64,000 nucleotides of DNA from Calycina herbarum (taxonomy: Eukaryota; Ascomycota; Leotiomycetes; Helotiales; Pezizellaceae): the NCBI GenBank assembly GCA_001414485.1, contig LLEY01000009.1:620001-684000 (forward strand), read 5' to 3'. The notes beneath the pieces were generated by a model. That model had not been told where the DNA came from, searched no databases, and saw only the letters and a list, made by a program, of their open reading frames with translations. A program made the position numbers and the translations under genes. Below are positions 11,206 to 21,822 of the stretch, one piece after another; within the stretch, counting starts at the first letter, position 1; each line of letters starts with the position of its first letter.

Positions 11206-12436
11206 ATGAGATCCCTGCTCATTCTACTCTTCTCTCCCTTGGTATTGAGAGTCTTGGCTGCACCCACGGCCACCCCCAAAATGTACAAGCCCGGGTATAA
11301 GAAAAGAGTGGTTAGCAATCCTATCTGAACTCACATGCAAATCTTCTAACCACATTACAGGCGAACTTTAAGTAACTCCCTGACATCGCTGCTGTAAATT
11401 GTCTCACAACCAAGACTGTAAAATCGGGAATCGCAACGACGAAAAACCGCTTCGATGATTTTCAAGCGGTGCATAGTGCTCAGACACCTAACATCCATTG
11501 AGTCGTATGAATCATAAACTCCAGGCGAGGTATATGTGAGCTCAAAATCAATAGGGACATTTCACCCTCTGGCATCGCTATTTCGTAGCAATCTACGAAA
11601 GGAGTCTACGAGAAGAATGCGGGTATACTGGCGGTCAACTGTAATTCCCCCTCTCAGCTTCCAAAACAATTCCGGAATTATAGTTGAAAATTTATAGGTA
11701 CTGGAATTGGTCACTCGACGTATCCCCTTTTAACATGAGCAGCGCCTCAGTCTGCACTTCCCCAGTCTTCTCGCCTACCCTGGGATTCGGAGGTAACGGC
11801 CCTTTCGTTCCCTCAACACCGGAACAAAATCCCTTCAATCTTACAGGTCGCTCGGGTGGTGGATGCGTACAAGATGGATCCTTTACATACCCAGACTTCG
11901 TGCTGAATGTCAGAGGTGATGTCCCCCACTGTTTAACACAAGATTTCATTCTAGAGATCATGAATTCTTTCGCTCAACAGGATTTAGTAGATAGATAAAG
12001 TTCTTGAAAGTGAGGATTATACCTCTTTCGCGAGGGCTATTGAGAATGTTCCTAGTTTTGACTAGCCGAATATCCTTAGAGTGGACATTTTGGGGTTGGT
12101 GGTGTGTTGGGAATGTTGGGGGATCAGTATATTAGTCCTGGTGGTTTGTAACCCTACCCTTACCTGCGTACTGTGAAATGATGGAAGTAAGAGCCGCTGT
12201 TTTATCTCCATCACGGAAATCTAGATCGGGTCTTTACGCTCTGGCAATCGAAGGATTTGGTGAAGAGATTGAATGATGTTGGGGAGCCTGTTATTCCATT
12301 TGATTATGGGAGGAAGAACGTGACACTTGACTTCAAAATTGGGATTGGGAAGCTTGCTGGTGAGATTTCACTACAGGATACTCTTTACACGAAGGGAGGC
12401 GTGTTTTATTATGAGTATGAGAGCTTGAGTAGGTAG
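11206..12436 (+). pseudogene. degenerate tyrosinase (type 3 copper monooxygenase) gene
   Basis: The pieces align in order with a fungal tyrosinase. They are a signal peptide (MRSLLILLFSPLVLRVLA at 11206), RTLSNS near 11362, a CuA-side block NRFDDFQAVHSAQTPNIH then GHFTLWHRYFVAIYE (about 11550-11600), YWNWS at 11698, a long block with NPFNLTGRSGGGCVQDG, then SGHFGVGG and the CuB motif LHHGNLDRVF near 12215. Remnant introns still have good signals (for example 11641-11697). The gene is broken: the frame changes around 11361-11390, a TGA at 11499 stands where Trp is expected, a GATA duplication at 11987-12000 shifts the frame, and a TAG lies at 12063. An intact copy would oxidise phenols to quinones (melanin/browning chemistry). 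Pseudogene status is clear from several independent lesions. Confidence 0.85.
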
Positions 12437-14154
12437 CGAAATGCTTTGCAGAAAAAACAGGAAAGAGGATGTCTAAGAAAAATCGTAGTCGCGATACAAA
12501 AGAGAGAACACGCCCTTGTCACTCAAACTATACACAGTGCTTTCCAAAGTTGGCATGCTCTGGGGGATCAATACACCCATAACCCTTTAAAACTCCATAG
12601 AGATTGGAAGGGACCCCTCAGTGATAGATCAAGCTTTGGTCGTAAGGAGCATTGAATCGTCGCAACACGTTTAGCAAGGAAGTGTAAGATATTACCTAGA
12701 AGCCGAAGCAGAGATTAGTTCGGAAATCGCGTTGGCTCGATGACACGCTGTGAACGCTATGTAAAACCTCTTTCTCACTATGAGGATTTCTAAACCAACC
12801 CTGCGAGTCCACCGCCTGGAGACGAGTGAAATTCCTCGTCCTCGTCCTCGTCCTCCTGTGGCGAAATTTTTGGAAATGGGAATCCGAAGGGGGGTCGATA
12901 CTGAAGATAAGGGCGGGAGCTAACTGCTTTGGGTTGCAGCCAGAAGGCAGGTTCAACGTGTCGCTCAGGTTCTTCCTTTTGACCTCGACGCGACAGGCCA
13001 CCGAAGAGCACGCGCTCAAGCTTGCTCCTTCCTCGTTGACCTGACTTGACTTGACTCCTCGACCTCAAGCCCACCAGCCCGACCCTGGCAGGGGTTTAGA
13101 ACACATGACCTCGTCTCTAGGTAGGCGTAAAAAGTTATACTCCATTGCTCCGAAAAGGACCTTCTGCTTCTAGTCCTCGCCCCCCATATTGAATCAAACG
13201 TGTTCTGGGCAGCATCGTTATCTGAGAACGTAGTATGAGGAGGGCCGGTTTCTTAGCTGCAGGAGAGAGGAAAGCGGGTAGATGTAGGGTGGGTTGACGA
13301 GAAAGCCATGCTTCTCTGGAGTACCTATAGTGTTGAAGGTTCACAGACCAGTTAGTATTCTGAATCACTTAGTGGAAAGATACTGCGTCCCAAAATATCA
13401 ATAGTTTCCCGGCATGCTGAGGGAAGCCCGAGAGAGAAAATTCCCCATGCTCTATGGTTTCTCATTACCGCCATGACTCCTAATATTTCTGGCCGTCGTT
13501 TGCCGTATGATAGTAACGCGTAAAAACCATCATGAAAACAGATTGTCTGAGAAATTTTAGAAGAATTGAATGAATTTATACAAGTGTCCCAAGAAAGTAG
13601 AGGAAGTTATATCTCAGTTGTCTTAAGGTTACTCGCAAAGTCATCCTTTTCTTATGATTATGTTACATTTTGTGATATAATGTTTTCTGATGATTATCAT
13701 TCAGCCACCTGTAGAACATCACCCTGGGTCTTACTCTCTGATCGTACAAGGTGCAAAGTTGCAAAAAAGCTTGCAGTGATATCAGAAGGGACAGTGCCCG
13801 CGCATAGAATGAAAACAAAGGATGTGTAGCAATGAGAAGTTAAAGATTTTGAAAAGTAAATAAAGCCATAACTGTATGTAAACACTGAACGACAATACCG
13901 TTGCTACAAATACCGTTGCTGCACATTCTCCTTAAAAAAAAAGCTCCTGTCTGGGACGTAACAGCAAAGACATTTGACAGTTTTTCCTGGTTCCCCCCTA
14001 TCTTGCAGCTTAACTTGAGAGGTGAGGAGGAGCCTAGAAGGCCGTGACAGCGGGAAAAGGCACTAGACATTCGCTTCGGTTGTGGTGGTTGTGGTATATC
14101 GGAAGATCCCGTTCTTTGAATTCCAAACGTGAATTCCACCAAATATATAGCACC
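12437..14154. other. gene-free region
   Basis: Open frames here (for example 12696-13074 on minus) are short, overlap on both strands and carry no recognisable motif. A GTCCTC triplet-type run at about 12836-12855 is the only local repeat. The last 120 bp is probably the leader of the SH3 gene. Confidence 0.45.
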
Positions 14155-16178
14155 ATGTCGTGTCAAAAGACCCCGAATGGTTCAGTTCGGAGGATGCACA
14201 ATGGCTATCATTCAGCCATGGCAGCGATGACACCAAAAAGTGAGTGGGGACTCCGTCCCTAGACTCGCGTACACCTCTCACCACCACCGCGACGCCACTA
14301 ACCTTTGGACGCGCCCCAGATCGCAAACAGGTCGAAGACATTTTCAAAAGCCCTGAAGAGAAAAAGAAGCTCAAGATGAGCGAGTCGTCGGGGGAGGAGG
14401 CAGTTTATGGGCTGGGGCTACAATTGACAGAGGCTTGGTTACACCGAGCTGAAGAATTGGCCAATGGAGGAGAAGCCGGGGATGGGGATGGCATCGATCC
14501 ACCAACAAGTCCAGCAGGGGCGGTGAATCACGAATACGGCAAGGGCAAGGGCAAGGGCAAGAGCAAGGCGCCTCCATCAGTCGAGGAGGGATACGACAGC
14601 ACGAGTGAGCGAGATCTGAAAAGGTTGAAGCAATCGCCGGATCGTCGAGGTCGTCAACGCGAAAGTGAATTTGACTTTTATTCCAATTCTCCGCGAACGC
14701 CACTTCCGCCAGGAACAGAAGTCGACAACCTCAAGCTCATCGACGAACTGCTCGAGGAGAACTATCGTGGTCAGGCTGAATCCTTCCTTCGCAACGCCAA
14801 AAGTGTCAAAAGTGTCAGCAAGGGGACTGCTGCTGCTACAGGTGGTGTTGGTACCAAGATTACCTCCAGCACAGCAGGCACTGCCAGCATAGCCACAGCA
14901 CTCCCTCGATCTGTCTCAGGCTTGTCCAACAGCAGCAGCATCGATCAGGTGCTTTCCCCCAGCGGTTTCTACACTCCAACTCGCATCAACCCGCGTGCAA
15001 ATCGAAACTCCAACTTTGCTGCTCTACAGCGATCTTCTTCCATTGCTCCCCTCTCCGCGAACAAGCGTCGATTTGTCCTTCCCGATCGGAAATCGTACCA
15101 AACCCCCAGTGGTCGTGTTGTTGTCGAAACAGTGGGAGTTCAAAACTCGGAACGTTCCCCACACGCTACGTACAACCATAGGATCTACACCATCCCGGCC
15201 GACTCTCCGACTCCTCTGATCCCGAAGCGCCGTCCCCTGAAGTCCCAGAGAATCGTTCGCGCACATTTGTACTTCACCGAAGACGAACGTAAAGCCATCG
15301 CTGAACTTGTCGCTGTCAACCTCAAACCCTGTAAGCACGGCAAGAATTGCATCGATTGTCTAGATCTTGAATACGCACATCACGAAAACAAAGCCATGTC
15401 TACCTCACTTCCACCAGAAGAGCGCCAGAAGATCATCAACAACAACCGATCTCTGCGCAACATCAAGAATGTATGTATCCCCAGCTTCTCGCATTCTTGT
15501 CTCCACTAACCTCTTCATTTACAGGAGCTCGAGAGCCTGGCTGAAAGCGGAACCATCAGCGACGATGTTTACGACTCCATCATGAAATCCCTTCCCAACG
15601 AAGCTCCTCTTAACGGCTCCTCTGCTCGCGCGAACCCTCCAGCAGCCCCCACAAACCAGTTTGCGAACATGAAGGTCAGCGATGCTCCACCACCAGCTTA
15701 CAACGCACCACCATCTCTCCCAAGTCGTAACAGCAAGCCTGAACTCACCCGTGCCATTGCTCTCTACCGATATGCCGAGCCTGGTGACTGCAACTTCGAG
15801 GTTGGTGATCACATTTCCGTCATCGAGTACATGAACGCAGATTGGTGGCTTGGAAAGAATGTACGAACAGGACAAGAAGGAGTGTTCCCCGTCAACTATG
15901 TACAAGCTACTGCCAGTGCTCCTTCTCCCCATGGAGCCTATGGAAATGAAAAGGCCGGTGCATACCAAGCCCAACAACAACCAGGTCCCCCACCACCAGG
16001 TCCCTCCAACCCTTACAATTCCGCCGTTCCACCAATGCAAATCGCTGAACAACCTTCAGAGTCCAAGCCAGGAAAGGGTGGTGAGATGGGTAAGAAGTTT
16101 GGCAAGAAGCTTGGAAATGCTGCTATTTTCGGAGCTGGTGCTACTATTGGTGGCAATATTGTCAACTCGATCTTCTAA
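14155..16178 (+). CDS. SH3-domain protein, Lsb1/Pin3-like, with long N-terminal extension
   Basis: Exons 14155-14239, 14320-15470 and 15525-16178 join to 629 residues. Introns have GTGAGT and GTATGT donors, CACTAAC branch sites and CAG acceptors. The C-terminal 242 residues match yeast Lsb1/Pin3. They comprise an N-terminal helix with NNNRSLRNIKNELESLAESG and ISDDVYDSIMKSLP, then an SH3 domain (ALYRYAEPGDCNFEVGDHIS, ADWWLGKN, GVFPVNYV), a Pro-rich segment PPPPGPSNPY, and a Lys/Gly-rich tail ending GAGATIGGNIVNSIF. Such proteins bind Las17/WASP and influence actin patches and endocytosis. The first 387 residues are Ser-rich and unlike Lsb1, with a Cys cluster CKHGKNCIDC just before the Lsb1-like part. 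An ATG at 15396 would start a 242-residue product of normal Lsb1 length. One fused protein, alternative starts, or two transcripts are all possible. Confidence 0.75.
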
Positions 16179-16567
16179 ATCTCCTCTCTTGTATGTTTGT
16201 CACGAGTCCAAAAAACGGCCACTTTGTTTAGGGTAGAGCTCCTCTGGGATAGCATTTTTCTTTTTCTTCTTCTACTTGTCTTGTGGCGTCAATATTTGGG
16301 CATGAGTACTGCTCAAGGGCCGGTTATTATGATGATTGATCCTTTCCAAACAGAGAAGGGAAATGTTTTATAGTGGATGTTGATAGGATTCCCAAGATGG
16401 CATGTTCCTAGGAATAAATGAATCGATATGGTAATTCACAGTCCCAAGTTTCAATTGCATGCGTGATTTGATGCGATTCCCAAATACCTTGTTTCGGTAT
16501 TTCCACTTCCCATATTCTAAATCCCCTCCCAAACTAACCGTACCATCACAAAACAACCCGGAAGCCC
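16179..16567. other. intergenic between convergent genes
   Basis: This 389 bp holds the 3' UTRs of the SH3 gene and of the convergent Dabb gene. Nothing else was seen. Confidence 0.5.
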
Positions 16568-16957
16568 TCACAACACAGATACAACCTCCGCCTCATAATA
16601 CACCGTCAAAGGCGGTCCCTCCAATGTCAAACTCTTCGCCATACTCTTCAACTCCTTGTGCGCCTCACATTCCGTATCATAGTATGCCATGTCCTCCTGT
16701 GTCTTGAATTCGGTTGTTGCTACTGCGGTGTAGCCTTGGGATCTTTGATCTGGTTTTGCGGGGCCGGCGTGGAGGGAGACGATGTATGGTTTGTTGTCCT
16801 AGGAGAGTTTAGTCTTTTGGGGGGTGAGAGAGTGAGATGGAATGGGGTGTGAAGGTACCTTTACGGCATTTTTGGCTACCCCTTTGTAACCTTCCAATAG
16901 GGTCTTGACGTGTTCTGGGGAGGGGATCTTGAACATTGTTATACGGCGAATCGTCAT
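16568..16957 (-). CDS. stress-responsive A/B barrel (Dabb) domain protein
   Basis: Two exons, 16957-16859 and 16798-16568, join to 109 residues. The 60 bp intron has a GTACCT donor and a CTCCTAG acceptor. The protein opens MTIRRITMFKIPSPEHVKTL, has a middle strand PYIVSLHAGP, then a typical Dabb core (GYTAVATTEFKTQEDMAYYD then HKELKSMAKSL) and a last strand PLTVYYEAE. Length and layout fit the small dimeric alpha+beta barrel family, which covers plant stress proteins and some fungal biosynthetic enzymes; the substrate cannot be read from the sequence. Its start faces the gene-poor stretch to the right. Exon joins preserve frame and the strand order is typical, so the call is firm. Confidence 0.85.
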
Positions 16958-18387
16958 CTTGAAATTCAGTAGAGTGTGTTCAAAGTTCGTTTTGCAATTT
17001 AGTGGTGTTTTGAAATTTCGGGGTTGCTCGGTTGAGAGTGGAGGGAGGGGAGGGGTTCCGTTCAGATGGTGATAGCAATTGTGATTGATTTAAGAGGGGC
17101 TTTATGAAGGGCGTGAAGCAGAATCGATCTGACTGTATTTCTGTGCTCCTTCTGTAGTTGCTTTGGATAGCTACTTTATGGCAGAAAGGGAATTAGTTAT
17201 TCCTCGAGCAGAGATTCCCCCCTTTGTGTCCGTCCGGGAAGCAGGTACATGTACACAGGGCAGTGATGCGGGGCAGGATGGGGGACCCCGCGATGTGGGG
17301 CTTGGGAAAGGCAGTTCAGATCGGATGTCCGCTGCCTCTTGAAGAATCAATATCAGATTACTGAGAAATACTACCAGTATCGCATAACTGCTTACTCGCG
17401 ATAGTTATTGTAGGTACATGTAATAGTGACACATTATTGAAATGCATATTCAGAGAATTCACAGCATTGAGCCTTCTCATTTGCAATGGGCTAGACTTCG
17501 ATGTAGTATATCGACATGGAAGTCACCGAAACCAATCAGTGCGCCATCCGATGAACGGGCTAGAGATGAGATTACCTAGTGGTTTTAATGCTTTTTGGTG
17601 GCTGCTAACCTCTTTCAGCTCTTTGTGTCCTTCACTACTTCACCAACCACCAATCCATCGGAACGCAATCAAAAGTAGGGAGAATATAGGACTACGCTAT
17701 AATGCTCTGCAATGGTGCCCTGAAGCCTCAATCTGCGCGAGCGCTGTATTTCAGTAGATCTGCCTGTAAATTAGCTCCCATGTTCCCTCCTATAGGCTCG
17801 CTTACCCCCATGTCTTCGCGTTTTTTTACAGAGAGGTGGCGAATCTGAAGCCTTCAGGGCAGTTTACAGGGCATCTGCCCTGTATTCTCCCTACTTTTGA
17901 TTGCGTCCTCTTTACCTATCGATAGCTTCGTGAAGTGGTGAAGTGGTGAAGGAAAGTGTGGCTTGTCGTATCGGCCCATCTTGTCTTCTTCTCTTCTCTT
18001 CAACCTCTCTAGGTACTCTGTTGAAGCCAATATAAACACTCGCTTCCCTCTCCTCTACGAACACTCTTTTTCAGTACTCCCAACACACAAAGACTGCTAG
18101 CAGTGCTGGCGATCATTTACATGAAATCAGTTCAGGCGAATTTCCCAAAGTTCCCATTCCCACCATCTACCGTTTTAATCAAGGTTTCACGGCAACCTTG
18201 ATATCTACCTCATTTGACGGATTTCACTCTCTATCCATTGGAATCCTTAAAGAGCATTACTACCGATCTTCTCAGACCACGTCTATTGAAACTTCCAAAC
18301 CATCCTTCCTGAGAACAACCCAAGGTTTTCTTCAAAGGACAAGCAACCTTTGACCGCCTTGCATCTTTGGTAGACGTCAACTCCAGC
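16958..18387. other. intergenic region containing an inverted repeat
   Basis: No gene is supported. It holds the promoter of the Dabb gene on the left, a foldback repeat at about 17628-17965, and on the right a TATAAA-containing, pyrimidine-rich leader (about 18030-18090) for the membrane-protein gene. Confidence 0.5.
17628..17965. repeat. foldback/MITE-like inverted repeat
   Basis: A 23 bp core at 17664-17686, beginning CGCAATCAAAAGTAGGGAG, is perfectly inverted at 17883-17905. Outside the core the arms stay similar (TCCTTCACTACTTCACC against TCCTTCACCACTTCACC on the opposite strand), and inside it TGCCCTGAAG-type segments also pair. The whole unit of about 340 bp could fold into one imperfect hairpin. 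It has no coding capacity, and ends and target duplication are not clear. Confidence 0.6.
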
Positions 18388-18915
18388 ATGGACCTCACTA
18401 CCCAAGCGAACCTCTCGTCCTTCTCCTGGCCAGCAAATCCAACCGGCCATTTCACAAATCAAACCGGCCAAAACAATCATTCCCTATTCTCAAATGCAGC
18501 TTCAGTCAATCGCCCAGGAGGAATCCCCACGCCATGGCCCTACATTCTTATCAGCTTGGTCTTCTCCTTCGCCCTCACCCTCTTCGGCACCATCTCCTCT
18601 TGGAAACCAGTGATGTTATCAAATCCTGAATTGTCATCAAAACCGCCAGAGCCAAAGCCGAATGTATTTCGGCATTTTCGAATACCTGGTATTACTTTCG
18701 GTGTATATCGAACGGCCATGACGGTTGTCGAATGTGCTCGCCTTCCCAATTCTTATACGATTCTATCCTCTATTTCCACAGCCTCGATAGCTTTCCCCCT
18801 CATCACAAGTTTCTTGGACTGGAAAGATGATTTCGACTCGTTCTCTTGGGCCGTTCATGTGTGCAGTGTAAGAGTGCACTGCCAGGAGAGTCGTAGAGAT
18901 ATCACATTACTTTAA
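18388..18915 (+). CDS. small membrane protein, unknown function
   Basis: From the ATG at 18388 the frame encodes about 175 residues. The N-terminus is Asn/Ser/Thr-rich with several N-x-S/T sites. A hydrophobic segment WPYILISLVFSFALTLFG near residues 52-70 is followed by a Pro-rich loop (SSKPPEPKPN) and a second hydrophobic stretch ILSSISTASIAFPLITSFL near 130-150. The leader has a TATAAA box and pyrimidine tract typical of an expressed gene. A GTAAGA at about 18869 could be an intron donor leading to a longer protein, so the last 15 residues are doubtful. I do not recognise the family. Confidence 0.45.
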   Translation: MDLTTQANLSSFSWPANPTGHFTNQTGQNNHSLFSNAASVNRPGGIPTPWPYILISLVFSFALTLFGTISSWKPVMLSNPELSSKPPEPKPNVFRHFRIPGITFGVYRTAMTVVECARLPNSYTILSSISTASIAFPLITSFLDWKDDFDSFSWAVHVCSVRVHCQESRRDITLL

Positions 18916-19777
18916 TCATTTTCTACTCTTCAAATACGAGCGGGCTGGGTTGTATTGTGTCTTAGATTTTGAGAAAGTTTTCTATCCTCAATTCAGTAGA
19001 GCTTTTGACTCACTTATCCTGCATTCATGAATCACAATGCACCTGGGCAATTATAAGACGAAGCTTAAAATGGTAAGATGGACTTTAAGATCATAGGATG
19101 AATTTATGAACGCTTTTCGGCTTCTCCTTCTTTAAGTAACTTGATTCCAACTCTTCTTGAACAAAAGGATTCATCGGACAATGTCTAGACAAATCCTAAA
19201 TTCTTTTAGATCTTAGGATGATTCCCACAAAGCAGACCTCCTTGAATACTTTCTTTGGAACGAGTATTTTTTTTCAAGAATCTAGCCTCAATCTAAACAA
19301 TACACGCTGATTACATTTACTTCAAACCCTTTAAAAATTACGAAGCAAGGTAGTTGAGTGGAAAGGGTTTGTCGAAACCGGAACATATGAGAAGAATCAC
19401 TGTCCCCAAAACCCCTTCGGAAGGGGCTTCGCTTGCGATTGCACAGTTTGCGAGGCTATGCGGTACGTGAAAATGTTTGATATGAGTTATCTCAGCATCT
19501 GTGTTTCCTCCCACAATCCTTTCGTTTGCTGATTGTTTGTAACGGACGATTTTGATGCACTGTTGTGTCAAGATCTGCTGGCCTCAAAAGGCTACGTGTA
19601 TCTTTTTGATGAATAGTTTTCATGGCTGTCATTTGTGCTGTGGCCTGAGAGATATAAGTATACGCCTTGAGCCCCTGGAGACCCTATTCAACTTCCTCCA
19701 TCTACCATCCTCTTTCTTGATTTTTCAGTGGTCAAATTCAAACACTCACACAGTCAAAATCTTTCAGCATTTCCATC
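18916..19777. other. intergenic, no feature seen
   Basis: AT-rich sequence with short repeats of CTTAGGATGA-like words but no gene. The last 150 bp, with a GATATAAGTATA motif near 19650, is likely the promoter of the dioxygenase gene. Confidence 0.45.
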
Positions 19778-20758
19778 ATGCCTCTCGAAGTTCTCTCCTG
19801 CTTCAAGTGTACCAATGGGAACAAAGTCACCATAGAGTTCTCAGATAGGTCCTTCACTTTCCACTCGCAATGGCTACATGATGCTCGTTGCGACGACGGT
19901 GCTTCTCGAAATGCCACTACCGCTCTTTGCCAACAACCGACAGAAACTGTACGTGTTGACCAGGTGGAGATTGAGAACCAACCCCTCGGAAAGGCCATCA
20001 AAGTTGTCTGGACAGATGGCATTACCTCTCACTTCCCCATCGAATGGCTCAGAGTTATAGCTCCGATTGTTGCATCGCAAAATGACAATGAGAATCCCAC
20101 AAGAGAAAGTCGTGTAAATTCGGAGTGGATGGTCAGAGATTTGGCTATTCCTGAGATCTCGTATAACGACATATTCAGCCCCGTTGCAACGAAAGAGCAG
20201 TTTGATAAATTGTCTCTCGAAATCATCGATCACTTGCTTTCCCCTTATTCAACTGGACTCATCAAAATCTTCGACCTCCCAGCGCCAAATATGGAGGATG
20301 AACTCAAACATATCAACAACCTCAACACTATTGTCCTCAAGAAGCTCTTCGGCTCCGTATTCGTCCATCCACTTCGAGGTATGGATAAGACTTTCGCTGT
20401 GTCCACCCGTGGCAAAGAACAAAGGCAAGATCTTCCGAATTACGACCCGAACCAAGTACTACTCCCACATACGGATCATACCTTTTATCACACTGCCGCT
20501 CAGGTCCAGGGGTGGTATTGTCTCGAGGGGGAAAGTGAAAACACTTTTGTTTCAGTTCCTGCTGTTTTACGCGAGCTCAACGAAAAACACCCGGACATGT
20601 ATCGCCATCTATCCAGTACGCCCCTAGCCTTTGGACGCCAAAATTCATTCTATGGACCGACTGTAGTTAACACTACTACCGATACAGCCATCACGACGTA
20701 TCCAGCCTCGGATGAGTTTAAAAGCTTTCGCTGGCATCCGAACCTTGTCGGTAGTCTT

Positions 20759-20892
20759 TGTTGCAAAAATGCTTTTGAATTGTGCCTCAAATCTCTTAAA
20801 TAGAGGAAGAGAAAGGATGTATTTATATACAAATTTACAATTCTAGAATGTTCTAGATCACGTGTTACTGATTCTAAGCGATTCCAGCAACA
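20759..20892. repeat. left LTR of the TRIM element
   Basis: 134 bp, TGTTGC...CAACA, identical by eye to the right copy. It contains TATTTATATA and two TTCTAGA-like words. Confidence 0.92.
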
Positions 20893-21062
20893 CTCCCCCT
20901 GAATCAGTACACACCCTGAATCAGTATATGGGGATAGATACCCTGGAGTAAAAAACCCTCCTTCTAAATTCCAGTGGACCTCCAACAGAAGGGGAAAACC
21001 ATAGGTATATAAGTAAACTGTACGTCTTTCACCCGAGTATTTAGAGAGGTGGGATGTTCCTC

Positions 21063-21126
21063 CGGTTCTTATTTTATAAGGAGACCGACTCCTTCGGTTT
21101 TTGTTTTATAAGGAGACCGACTCCTT
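21063..21126. repeat. 32 bp tandem duplication inside the TRIM interior
   Basis: Two adjacent 32 bp units (21063-21094 and 21095-21126) share TTTTATAAGGAGACCGACTC and differ at about two positions. Each contains a GGAG...CTCC mini-palindrome. Confidence 0.8.
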
Positions 21127-21261
21127 ATGCGTACAGGTGCTTTGATTACGCAGGTTGCCTAGCTATTCTAGTCTTATCCAGATCTGCGGGAGAACACAGC
21201 ATTTGCAGCCCCCTTACTATACAGTCTGTAAGGACTTTGTATAGAACCTGCATTGCTACCA

Positions 21262-21395
21262 TGTTGCAAAAATGCTTTTGAATTGTGCCTCAAATCTCTT
21301 AAATAGAGGAAGAGAAAGGATGTATTTATATACAAATTTACAATTCTAGAATGTTCTAGATCACGTGTTACTGATTCTAAGCGATTCCAGCAACA
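21262..21395. repeat. right LTR of the TRIM element
   Basis: 134 bp direct repeat of 20759-20892, followed by the target duplication GTCTT and the resumed dioxygenase frame. Confidence 0.92.
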
Positions 21396-21822
21396 GTCTT
21401 CTCTGCCCTTACGAAGATTACAAAGAAGCTCGTCTGGCTCACCTCAAAGTCCAGGAATTGATTCGCAGCGAGAAATTTCAGCTCAAAGTAAATCTTCGCC
21501 CCGGCAATTACTACATTTGGAACAACTTCAGAGTACTTCATGGGCGTGAGCGGGTCTTCAGTGATCCTAGGACTGGTTTTGGACAGACGGTTCCTGAGCA
21601 AGTTGTGCAGGATAGGTATAGGGAACTTTGTGTTGGTGAGCTTCGAGGCCTCGTGGGAGAACAATGGTTGGTTCACTTGCCCATGCCACAGTTGAGAGAA
21701 CTCGTCCACATGATGAGAAGCAAGCGAAGAGACTAGAGTTAGCATGATTACGCGAAAATGAGGGGTTTTGTTTGTGGTGGGGAGATTTTACAAGATCGTA
21801 GATTTGAGGAATAATAAAGAAT

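Larger units (their letters stand above)
20759..21395. mobile_element. TRIM-like non-autonomous LTR retrotransposon inside a gene
   Basis: Two identical 134 bp direct repeats (20759-20892 and 21262-21395) begin TGTTGC and end CAACA, the TG...CA ends of LTRs. They are flanked by a perfect 5 bp target duplication GTCTT (20754-20758 and 21396-21400). The 369 bp interior has no coding capacity. These features define a terminal-repeat retrotransposon in miniature. No tRNA-type primer site beginning TGG follows the 5' LTR. As read by hand, the two LTRs show no difference, which implies a young insertion. Confidence 0.92.
19778..21736 (+). pseudogene. gamma-butyrobetaine/trimethyllysine dioxygenase-like gene split by a retroelement
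   Basis: The two coding halves are 19778-20758 and 21401-21736. Without the insert and one target-site copy they form one 438-residue frame, the usual family length. The N-terminal 90 residues form the small DUF971-type domain (FHSQWLHDARC). The catalytic TauD/TfdA part has the iron-binding H-x-D in LLPHTDHTFYH and the distal His plus 2-oxoglutarate Arg in NNFRVLHGRERV. These enzymes hydroxylate carnitine precursors in mitochondria or cytosol using Fe(II), O2 and 2-oxoglutarate. Here a 637 bp element interrupts the frame after VGSL, and translation ends at 20803 after 341 residues. The downstream piece encoding the distal His and Arg is lost. The break is the only lesion I see, so the insertion is probably recent or strain-specific. 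Confidence 0.85.

Noticed and set aside
12696..13074. Two overlapping minus-strand frames rich in Arg/Glu
   Set aside because: The composition reflects a GTCCTC simple repeat and neither frame has a motif or neighbouring exon.
19778..20803. A complete-looking 341-residue dioxygenase
   Set aside because: Its last 14 residues are encoded by the left LTR of the retroelement, and the true C-terminal half resumes after the insert.
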